Of a DNA stretch of 5,437 bases, positions 1 to 5,239 are shown one piece after another (position 1 is the first letter of the stretch; each line of letters starts with the position of its first letter). Source of the stretch: CF-39 sp036518215 (GTDB lineage: Bacteria; Chloroflexota; Limnocylindria; P2-11E). The translations under genes and the position numbers were made by a program. The notes under the pieces were generated by a model. That model was given only the letters and a program-made list of their open reading frames with translations, did no database searches and was not told where the DNA came from. Location of the stretch: contig DATDNP010000125.1 in NCBI GenBank assembly GCA_036518215.1, positions 1 through 5,437 on the forward strand, given 5' to 3'.

Positions 1-1953
1 GCGCGCGGACAGCCACGCGAAGGCGGTGAGGAAGTCCATGTCGGACGTGATGCGGCCCCGGTCGTCGACGAAGAACGCCTTCTCGCCGCCCGCGTCGATG
101 ATGACGCCGGCCGACGCGGATAGCGTGCTCACGATCGCCGCCAGCTCGCGCTTCTCCTCCTGGAACTCGTCGAACGAGCGCGACCCGACGTTCTCCGACA
201 CGACCCCATTGATCGCGATCATCTCGATGCCGAGCTGCGAGAGGAGCTGCGGCAGGAACTGCGCGGCCGTGCCGTGCGAGTAGTTGACGACGATCTTGAA
301 CTTGCGGTCGGCGACCTCGCGCCGGTGCACGATCTCCGCGAGGAACGCCTCGCTGTACGCCTCGCCGACGCGCGGCGATTCGTAGATCGCGCCGACGGAT
401 TCATAGGGCACGCGCCGGAAGTCCTCGCGGAAGAACGCCGTCTCGACCTTGCGCTCCTGCGCCTTGTCCATGTCGAGCGCGTGACGGTCGAAGAACTTCA
501 GATCGCATACTCGGACGTCGAACGGCGAGACGCGCACGTGCACGCCGCCGATCGCGCCGATGCGACGCGTGTGGAAGCGGCCGATCGGCAGCGGCGCCTG
601 CGAGAGGTCGGCGACGTGGACGCCGGCGGACACGATGCCGCCCATGAGCGCGCGCTTCAGCATGCGGCTCGAGCGATGCTGGTCGCGGTTCATCGTGATG
701 GTGCTGCCCTGCGGGAGCGTCGACGCGTAGGACGCGCCGAGCCGCGCGGCGAATTCGGGCGTGAGATCGATGTTCACGAGACCGGTGACGCCGAACCGAC
801 CGAAGAGCGCGCGTCGACCCTGCGCGCCCCAGATGAGGCTCGCGCCGACCGTCGCGCCGCTCTCGACCTGCTTGTCGGGCCAGATCTTCACCTGGCTGCG
901 CACGCGCGCACCGTCGTTCACGATGCAGTGGTCGCCCACGACGCTGCCCTCTTCGAGGGTCACGCGCGACTTCAGCGCGCACTGCCGCCCGACGATGGTG
1001 CCGTGGAGCTCGCTGCGGTCGCCGATGTAGCTGTTGCGCCACACGATCGAGCGATCGATGACGGCGCCATAGTCGACGGAGACGTAGTCGCGTAGCACCG
1101 TCGGCCCGACGATCTCCGTCGCCGCGCCGACCTTTACGCCGTTCCCGAGGTAGATCGGTCCGGTGAGCTTCGCCGACGGGTCGATCTCGACGTCGCCGTT
1201 CGTGAACACGCCGGGCTGGACCTCGCGTCCGAGCGACGTCGTCCGCACGCGGCCGAGGAGGATGTCGGCGTTCGCTCGCGCGTACTCCGTTATTGAGCCG
1301 ACATCGGTCCAGTAGCCGGAGGCGACGTAGCCGTAGAGCGGCTCGCCGTCCGCGAGGAGCTGCGGGAACAGGTCCTTGCTGAAGTCGAACGCCTCGCCGA
1401 CCTGGTAGCGCTCGAGCACGCGCGGCTCGATGACGTAGATGCCGGTGTTGATCGTGTCCGAGAAGACCTCGCCCCACGACGGCTTCTCCAGGAACTTCTG
1501 GATCCGGCCGTCGTCATCGGTGATCACGACGCCGTACTCGAGCGGGTTTGGGACGTGGTACAGCGTGAGCGTCACGGCCGCCTTCTTCTGCTTGTGGAAC
1601 GCGACGACGGCGGAGAGATCGATATCCGTGAGCGCGTCGCCGGAGATCACGATGAACGTGTCGTCGAGGTCGTCGCCGATCTGGCGCACCGAGCCACCCG
1701 TGCCGAGCGGCGTCTCCTCGACGCTGTACCGAAGGCGCATGCCGACCGCTCCGCCGTCGCCGTAGCTGTCCTGGATCTGCGACGCGAGGTACTGGAGCGT
1801 GACGAACGCGTTCGTGATGCCGTGACGCTGCAGGAGGTCGAAGATGTGCCCGAGGCAGGGTTTGTTGACGATCGAGACCATCGGCTTCGGTCGGTTGATC
1901 GTCAGTGGACGGAGGCGGCTCCCCTCGCCGCCGGCCATCACGACCGCCTGCAT
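1..1953 (-). CDS. Mannose-1-phosphate guanylyltransferase-like / phosphohexomutase-like fusion, 3' end beyond window
   Basis: The first 651 residues are open to the left edge. Residues 1-235 are a nucleotidyltransferase: GGEGSRLRPLT at 8-18 with RPKP at 21-24 binds the nucleotide, GD at 105-106 is the expected metal site, EKP is at 156-158, NTG at 169-171 and YWTDVGS at 214-220. Residues about 250-370 look like left-handed beta-helix hexapeptide repeats. From about 380 a phosphohexomutase domain begins. The family is usually about 830 residues, so roughly 180 are missing here. The likely reaction is mannose-1-P + GTP to GDP-mannose in the cytoplasm for glycans; glucose-1-P or another NTP cannot be excluded. 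The mutase active-site loop is VRVSPFD (473-479) rather than TASHNP, and the metal loop is DAGGEK (620-625) rather than DGDADR, so this half is probably not a normal mutase. ATG 1953 is chosen because the P-loop motif starts right after it. No Shine-Dalgarno is visible. Confidence 0.9.
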   Translation of the reverse strand, partial: MQAVVMAGGEGSRLRPLTINRPKPMVSIVNKPCLGHIFDLLQRHGITNAFVTLQYLASQIQDSYGDGGAVGMRLRYSVEETPLGTGGSVRQIGDDLDDTFIVISGDALTDIDLSAVVAFHKQKKAAVTLTLYHVPNPLEYGVVITDDDGRIQKFLEKPSWGEVFSDTINTGIYVIEPRVLERYQVGEAFDFSKDLFPQLLADGEPLYGYVASGYWTDVGSITEYARANADILLGRVRTTSLGREVQPGVFTNGDVEIDPSAKLTGPIYLGNGVKVGAATEIVGPTVLRDYVSVDYGAVIDRSIVWRNSYIGDRSELHGTIVGRQCALKSRVTLEEGSVVGDHCIVNDGARVRSQVKIWPDKQVESGATVGASLIWGAQGRRALFGRFGVTGLVNIDLTPEFAARLGASYASTLPQGSTITMNRDQHRSSRMLKRALMGGIVSAGVHVADLSQAPLPIGRFHTRRIGAIGGVHVRVSPFDVRVCDLKFFDRHALDMDKAQERKVETAFFREDFRRVPYESVGAIYESPRVGEAYSEAFLAEIVHRREVADRKFKIVVNYSHGTAAQFLPQLLSQLGIEMIAINGVVSENVGSRSFDEFQEEKRELAAIVSTLSASAGVIIDAGGEKAFFVDDRGRITSDMDFLTAFAWLSAR

Positions 1954-1958
1954 AGCGA

Positions 1959-1996
1959 CGAGTCTAGGCCGAGGCTGCCACCGGCCGTCCGACTCG
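1959..1996 (-). other. Nested inverted repeat between the ABM gene and the sugar-nucleotide gene
   Basis: CGAGTC at 1959-1964 pairs with GACTCG at 1991-1996. Inside it GGCCG at 1967-1971 pairs with CGGCC at 1982-1986, leaving a 10-base loop and a 2x4 internal loop. There is no T-run, so it is not a standard intrinsic terminator. It could weaken read-through from the upstream gene or hide the start region in a long transcript. The outer left arm overlaps the candidate -10 box. Hairpins of this size are not rare in GC-rich DNA. Confidence 0.3.
1961..1966 (-). promoter_or_regulatory. Candidate -10 box (TAGACT) for a leaderless transcript
   Basis: On the minus strand TAGACT fits the TANNNT form of the housekeeping -10 element. 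Its last base is followed by 7 bases and then the ATG of the guanylyltransferase gene, so transcription could begin at or next to the start codon. No purine-rich ribosome site precedes this ATG, which agrees with leaderless translation. A convincing -35 is not visible; GGAC lies about 20 bases upstream. This is inference from position and motif only. Confidence 0.4.
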
Positions 1997-1997
1997 C

Positions 1998-2318
1998 TCA
2001 GTCGCTCGTGGCAACGAGCTCGAGCGTCCGAGCCTCGAATCGTTCGAGCAGATCGCGGATCCTGCCGACGCGCTGCTTGAAGCCATCGAGGTCGCGCCAA
2101 GCGGCGATCGCGGCTTCGCTCTCCCACGGGCCGAAGCTCATGAATCGGTGCAGGTCCGCCGTGTCGCGGACGAGCACGGCACGTCTCGATCCAGGCACGC
2201 GCTCCGACGTCCATCGCGCGAATTCCGTCCACGCCTCTACGAACTCGTCCGCGCGGCCGGGCTTCACTTGCCAGACGCCCGACGTGTACGGCGTCTTCGG
2301 GGCCAGGTCGGTGGCCAT
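1998..2318 (-). CDS. ABM-type (antibiotic biosynthesis monooxygenase-like) small protein
   Basis: This 106-residue protein has the length and pattern of single-domain ABM proteins. A first strand (SGVWQVKPG, 13-21) leads into a helix with DEFVEAW. Then come a strand RRAVLVRD (45-52), a strand HRFMSFGPWES (57-67) and a helix (AIAAWRDLDGF). The C-terminal part FEARTLELVA forms the last strand. Members are small cytoplasmic dimeric alpha/beta barrels. Some are cofactor-less oxygenases or haem-degrading enzymes, but many have no known substrate. I see no residues that fix a reaction, so the name describes the fold. Its ATG shares one base with the stop of the preceding RAM gene (TGATG), and no strong ribosome site is present, so translation is probably coupled. 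Confidence 0.75.
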   Translation of the reverse strand: MATDLAPKTPYTSGVWQVKPGRADEFVEAWTEFARWTSERVPGSRRAVLVRDTADLHRFMSFGPWESEAAIAAWRDLDGFKQRVGRIRDLLERFEARTLELVATSD

Positions 2319-2587
2319 CAGGGAGCGAAGAGGGTCTCGAGGTCGTGCTTCGAGAACGCCTTGAAGGCGACGTGCGTCTGCGTTCTCGCGACGCCAGGGA
2401 CCTGCGCGATGCGCTGGGTGACGATCTCAGCGAGCTCTTCGTGCTCGCGCGCGCGGACCATCGCGATGAAGTCGAAATCGCCGGTGACCGAATAGACCTC
2501 GGACACCCCCGCCACCGCGGCCAGATCCTCACCGAGCTTGGGAAGCCGCTGCTTCTCCGCCGTGATGAGCACCACCGCGGTGATCAT
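2318..2587 (-). CDS. Stand-alone Lrp/AsnC ligand-binding (RAM) domain protein
   Basis: The 89-residue protein matches the C-terminal effector domain of Lrp/AsnC regulators from end to end. It opens with ITAVVLITAEK, has the characteristic VAGVSEVYSVTGDFDFIAMVRA segment (about 26-47, in two strands round a GDFD turn), a helix EELAEIVTQRIAQVPGV, and a last strand TQTHVAF. There is no helix-turn-helix: the protein starts at the RAM domain itself. Such single-domain forms are common in archaea, actinobacteria and Chloroflexota. They assemble as dimers or higher rings and bind amino acids or partner with full-length Lrp proteins. The effector is unknown here. The ATG directly follows the stop of the 67-residue gene (TAGATG) and the stop overlaps the next start, so it is the middle of a tightly coupled trio. 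Confidence 0.88.
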   Translation of the reverse strand: MITAVVLITAEKQRLPKLGEDLAAVAGVSEVYSVTGDFDFIAMVRAREHEELAEIVTQRIAQVPGVARTQTHVAFKAFSKHDLETLFAP

Positions 2588-2791
2588 CTAGAGGCTCTTC
2601 ACGTCCACGTCGTGGAGCGCCGCCTTGACGAGGTGCGCGGCCTCCTGGAAGCCCATCGCCTTCCCGCGGTTGAGCGCCGCCGAATACGAGTCGTTCGTGT
2701 CCGTCGCGGCGATCTCCTCGTAGCGATGGAACGCCTCCTCGAGCTGGTCGATCGAGAGCTTGATCCGGTCGCGCGCTGCACTGCTGATCAC
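2588..2791 (-). CDS. Hypothetical 67-residue helical protein
   Basis: I do not recognise this protein. It begins with GTG and reads as mostly charged, amphipathic helix. A first helix runs through RDRIKLSIDQLEEAFHRYEEI (positions 7-27), then a polar turn ATDTNDSY, then a second helix through NRGKAMGFQEAAHLVKAAL. No signal peptide, membrane segment or metal cluster is visible. A helical hairpin is the simplest model. The start is supported by GGGAGG five bases upstream and by the coding run ending exactly at the next gene's ATG. Its tight join to the RAM gene suggests joint expression. It could be a small partner of one of the downstream proteins, but nothing in the sequence shows that. Confidence 0.7.
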   Translation of the reverse strand: MISSAARDRIKLSIDQLEEAFHRYEEIAATDTNDSYSAALNRGKAMGFQEAAHLVKAALHDVDVKSL

Positions 2792-2796
2792 ACGGG

Positions 2797-2802
2797 CCTC
2801 CC
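2797..2802 (-). promoter_or_regulatory. Ribosome binding site deciding a GTG start
   Basis: The minus strand reads GGGAGG, then five bases, then the GTG at 2791. A second, overlapping GTG (2793-2791) is out of frame. This site is the main reason to start the 67-residue gene at 2791. Confidence 0.65.
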
Positions 2803-2820
2803 GGGGGTCGATTCGTAGCG

Positions 2821-2841
2821 AGGATAGCCCGCTCGCGAGCG
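2821..2841 (-). promoter_or_regulatory. Candidate promoter with a palindrome upstream of the -10
   Basis: The 69-base gap between the lipoprotein stop and the 67-residue gene contains TATCCT on the minus strand (2826-2821), a TANNNT-type -10 that would give a leader of about 20 bases including the GGGAGG site. Three bases further upstream is a perfect 12-base palindrome, CGCTCGCGAGCG (2830-2841), where a -10/-35 spacer would lie, so it could be an operator. No good -35 is seen. A GC-only palindrome of this length can occur by chance in this genome. Confidence 0.25.
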
Positions 2842-2860
2842 TCGAGCGCGTGGCGCCCCG

Positions 2861-3403
2861 CTACTGCGGCTTCAGCGCTCCCGCGTCCACGCCGAATCGT
2901 TTCGCGACGCTCACGCTCGGCGACGCGGTCATCGGCTGACCGGCGGCGCGATCGAGCATGTCGACGACGATCGTCCTGGCGTCAAGCTTCACGCTGTTCA
3001 CCGTGATCCGGTCACCGAGCAGCACCGCCGGCGTCGCGGTCACGCCGCTCGCCGCGTTGAGGAGCACCGCGACGTAGTAGAACGTCCCGCTGCCGCCGGG
3101 TTGATTCACGAGGATGACCACCGTGTCCGGGCGACCGTCACCGTCGACGTCACCTGTGGTCTGCACGTCGGTCACCGTCGTGACGATCTTCGTCGCCGAG
3201 CCGGGAGCGGCCTCGCGCTCGAGCTTGCCGTTCGTCAGCGTGAGGAGGTCCTTCTCGATGCGATAGGTCGCGTTCCGCGGGTCCGGTGGCTGCACCGCCG
3301 GCGAGGTCCCCGATCCCGCGCCCGTCGTCGTGCCGCATGCGGCCGCGAACGCCAACGCGAAGGTAGCGAGGAACCGGATGACGCCGCGAGACGAGCGGGG
3401 CAC
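2861..3403 (-). CDS. Predicted lipoprotein carrying the domain shared with the divergent serine hydrolase
   Basis: The protein has 180 residues. It has a short basic start (R3, R6, R10), a hydrophobic stretch FLATFALAFAAA (11-22) and Cys23, giving a lipobox-like AAAC, so it is probably anchored to the outer face of the membrane. A Gly/Thr/Ser/Pro linker (24-40) leads to one domain (about 43-177). The domain carries D85-V-D87-G-D89-G-R-P-D93, which resembles DxDxDG calcium loops, followed by TVVILV, a GGSGTFYYVAVLLN segment and VLLGDRITV. The enzymatic role is unknown and no catalytic set is apparent. The same domain occurs in the divergent gene. I recall similar domains in Chloroflexota proteins but cannot name a family accession. 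GTG at 3403 is chosen because GGAGG lies five bases upstream; an adjacent GTG at 3406 is too close. The frame stays open far upstream, but that part only mirrors the gene on the other strand. Confidence 0.8.
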   Translation of the reverse strand: MPRSSRGVIRFLATFALAFAAACGTTTGAGSGTSPAVQPPDPRNATYRIEKDLLTLTNGKLEREAAPGSATKIVTTVTDVQTTGDVDGDGRPDTVVILVNQPGGSGTFYYVAVLLNAASGVTATPAVLLGDRITVNSVKLDARTIVVDMLDRAAGQPMTASPSVSVAKRFGVDAGALKPQ

Positions 3404-3408
3404 CACTT

Positions 3409-3415
3409 CCTCCTC
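3409..3415 (-). promoter_or_regulatory. Ribosome binding site of the lipoprotein gene
   Basis: GAGGAGG on the minus strand is followed by AAGTG and then the GTG at 3403. It separates the true start from the long upstream open frame, and favours the second of two tandem GTG codons because its spacing equals that of the downstream 67-residue gene. Confidence 0.65.
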
Positions 3416-3446
3416 AGGCGCCGGGCATTCACGAGCGATTGTCCTC

Positions 3447-3487
3447 CAGGCTGCCGTTCTGGGGAAAAACCTGTCAGGCTGGCGCTC
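3447..3487 (+). repeat. Imperfect 13-base direct repeat upstream of the hydrolase start
   Basis: CAGGCTGCCGTTC (3447-3459) recurs as CAGGCTGGCGCTC (3475-3487), 11 of 13 bases identical, with starts 28 bases apart. The second copy ends one base before the ATG at 3489 and takes the place where a ribosome site would be expected. It may be an operator pair or a duplication scar; chance similarity in GC-rich DNA is possible. Confidence 0.35.
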
Positions 3488-3488
3488 G

Positions 3489-5237
3489 ATGAAGGGACGG
3501 TCGCGCGCCGCGTTCGCGGTGGTGGCGCTCGGGCTCCTCGTCGCTGCTGGATCGATCGCGCTGCTCTCACGCGCCGCTCTCCCTGTGGTCGCGCCGTCGC
3601 CCCGCCCGAATGCGCTCTCGTGGCAGGCGCTCCGGAACGCGACGTACCCCGCGAGCCTGAACGCTCGCGGCGTACAGCTGCGCGATGGCATCTTCGACCA
3701 GCCCGCCGCACCGGGATCGGCGTCGCGCATCATCGTCCGGCTCGCCGACCTCGCGGCGTTCGGCAACCTTGACGCGGACGACCAGATCGACGCAGCCGTG
3801 ATCCTCGTCAGCAGCGGCGGTGGGACCGGGACGTTCGTCGATGTCGCGGCGGTGCTGAACGACGCCGGCACGGCTCGCCCCGTCGCGAACGCCCTGCTCG
3901 GCGACCGCGTGCTCGTGCGCGAGGTCGGCATCGAGAACGGGACGATCGTCGTCCGCCTCCGCGTGCGGGGTGCGACCGATCCGTTCACCCTCCGCACGAC
4001 CGAGATCACGCGGCGGTACGCGCTCGACGCCGGCCGGCTCGTCCTGCGTGATGAATCGCAGTCGCAGGTACAAACGCCGCCCGCCGACAATTTCGTGTAC
4101 CAGCCGCAGCGCCTCGACGTGCCGCCAGGAAGCACACGGCATATCGACGGGACGCTCGCGCCGGGCCAGATCGCGCCGTTCGTCGTGCACGGTCGCGCCG
4201 GCGAGACTCTCGCGCTCACCGTCCGCAGCGAGTTCGACAATGCGGTGCTATCGGTCGCGGGGCTCACCGACACGACGACGCTCGTGAGCCGCCAGGACTA
4301 CGCCGTCGATCGGAGCATCGTGCTCGGGAGCGAGCAGGACTACGCGGTCAAGGTGGTCACGCTCGCCGGCCAGCCGCTCGCGTTCGGGCTCGACGTCTCG
4401 CTGCGCGCGGCCGCACAGGCATCGGCGTCGCCGGCGCGGCCGGCGCCGCTGCCCCTCCCCTCGCGCACCCCGCCATCGGTCGCGAGCGGCGCGCCGGGTA
4501 TCGCGGAGCGTCCGCTTCGCGATGCCTCCGGCTCGGCCGCGTCGTACGCCGCGTCACGCCAGCCGGTCTGGGGGGTCGCGGTGTACGTGCCGTCCCAGGG
4601 CATCGTCTACACGGAGAACGCCGACACGCAGGTGCCGACCGCGAGCGTCGTCAAGGTGCTCGTGATGCTCGTCGTGCTCGAACAGGCGCGCGCCGAGGGG
4701 CGACCCGTGTCCGAGGACGAGCTCGCGCTCCTCTGGCCGATGATCACGGAGAGCGACAACGACGCGACGACGCAGCTCTGGGAGCGCATCGGGCGGGGGC
4801 AAGCGCTCGCGTCGTACCTGCGTTCGATCGGGGTCAGCGGCGTGACGCCCGACCCGGCGACGTCGTGGGGCGTGAGCTTCGCGTCGGCGCGCGCGATGGC
4901 CACCGTGCTCGGGAAGCTCCAGGGCGGCGAGATCCTCGACGCGGCGTCACGAGTGCTCGCCGTCCGGCTCATGGACAGCGTCGTGAGCGCGCAGCGCTGG
5001 GGCGTCACCGCGGGCACCGACGTGACCGGCGGCGATCGCGTCGCGATCAAGAACGGGTGGTATCCAGGTGACGAGGGCTGGCGCGTGAACAGCGTCGGTA
5101 TCGTCCGGCCCGCCTCGGGCGCCCCGTACACCATCGCGGTGATGACCGACGAGCGCGTGTCCTTCGAGGAGGGCGTCGAGACGATCGAGGGGATCGCCCT
5201 GCGCGTGAACAACGAGCTGCGAGGGAGTCGCGGCTAG
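3489..5237 (+). CDS. Secreted or membrane-anchored class A beta-lactamase-like serine hydrolase with two N-terminal beta domains
   Basis: This is a 582-residue exported protein. K2, R4 and R6 precede a hydrophobic segment (7-26) without a lipobox, so it is a signal peptide or anchor. Residues about 49-187 are the domain shared with the divergent lipoprotein. Residues about 205-305 (GTLAPGQ at 221-227, GRAGETLALTV at 235-245, ending LAFGLDVSL) resemble pre-peptidase C-terminal-type beta sandwiches. A Pro/Ala/Ser linker spans 306-350. Residues 358-576 are the hydrolase: S386-V-V-K389 (SxxK nucleophile), S422-D423-N424 (SDN) and K521-N-G523 in the place of KTG, then WYPGDEGWRVNSVGIV. Enzymes of this fold act on beta-lactams or peptidoglycan peptides. 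No ExxxN follows SDN at the usual distance, where the sequence reads TPDPATSWGVSFA, so efficient beta-lactam hydrolysis is doubtful. A cell-wall peptidase, esterase or penicillin-binding role fits better. ATG 3489 is chosen for its signal peptide; there is no ribosome site, so the start is less certain than the frame. Confidence 0.87.
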   Translation: MKGRSRAAFAVVALGLLVAAGSIALLSRAALPVVAPSPRPNALSWQALRNATYPASLNARGVQLRDGIFDQPAAPGSASRIIVRLADLAAFGNLDADDQIDAAVILVSSGGGTGTFVDVAAVLNDAGTARPVANALLGDRVLVREVGIENGTIVVRLRVRGATDPFTLRTTEITRRYALDAGRLVLRDESQSQVQTPPADNFVYQPQRLDVPPGSTRHIDGTLAPGQIAPFVVHGRAGETLALTVRSEFDNAVLSVAGLTDTTTLVSRQDYAVDRSIVLGSEQDYAVKVVTLAGQPLAFGLDVSLRAAAQASASPARPAPLPLPSRTPPSVASGAPGIAERPLRDASGSAASYAASRQPVWGVAVYVPSQGIVYTENADTQVPTASVVKVLVMLVVLEQARAEGRPVSEDELALLWPMITESDNDATTQLWERIGRGQALASYLRSIGVSGVTPDPATSWGVSFASARAMATVLGKLQGGEILDAASRVLAVRLMDSVVSAQRWGVTAGTDVTGGDRVAIKNGWYPGDEGWRVNSVGIVRPASGAPYTIAVMTDERVSFEEGVETIEGIALRVNNELRGSRG

Positions 5238-5239
5238 CC
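5232..5239. other. GGCTAGCC palindrome holding two overlapping stop codons
   Basis: The hydrolase stop TAG (5235-5237, plus) and the Rieske stop TAG (5236-5234, minus) overlap inside CTAG. There is no intergenic space and no T-flanked hairpin between the convergent genes, so transcripts probably run into each other or end inside the opposite gene. Confidence 0.85.

Larger units (their letters stand above)
3404..3488. promoter_or_regulatory. Divergent intergenic region between lipoprotein and serine hydrolase
   Basis: These 85 bases must hold the start signals of both genes unless the promoters lie inside coding sequence. No TA dinucleotide occurs on either strand, so no TANNNT box is present. 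The best -10-like string is GACAAT on the minus strand (3443-3438), without a matching -35. GGGGAAAAAC at 3461-3470 is the only A-rich patch. An imperfect direct repeat lies in the part next to the hydrolase gene. Alternative sigma factors would fit, but this is inference. Confidence 0.35.

Noticed and set aside
274..1095. Long plus-strand open frame of 273 codons
   Set aside because: It lies antisense inside the guanylyltransferase fusion, is rich in Arg, Ala, Asp and His, and shows no domain. GC-rich codons make stops rare in this frame.
401..1477. Minus-strand open frame of 358 codons
   Set aside because: It is the out-of-frame shadow of the guanylyltransferase gene, with runs of Arg and Ala and no recognisable motif; the true frame reads unbroken from 1953.
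1555..2364. Plus-strand open frame of 269 codons crossing several minus-strand genes
   Set aside because: It spans the gap between two well-supported minus-strand genes and has no domain or ribosome site, so it is a GC-driven shadow.
3330..3488. Upstream extension of the hydrolase frame to 3330
   Set aside because: It would overlap the divergent lipoprotein start and place 53 polar residues before a normal signal sequence. ATG 3489 gives a proper basic start and hydrophobic segment.
3404..4273. Upstream extension of the lipoprotein frame to a 470-codon open frame
   Set aside because: The extra 290 codons are antisense to the hydrolase and are Ser/Arg/Thr-rich. A ribosome site, signal peptide and lipobox-like Cys all support a start at 3403.
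3489..5237. Reading the hydrolase as an antibiotic-resistance beta-lactamase
   Set aside because: SxxK and SDN are present but no class A general-base Glu is visible, the third motif is KNG, and the large extra N-terminal domains are unlike resistance enzymes.
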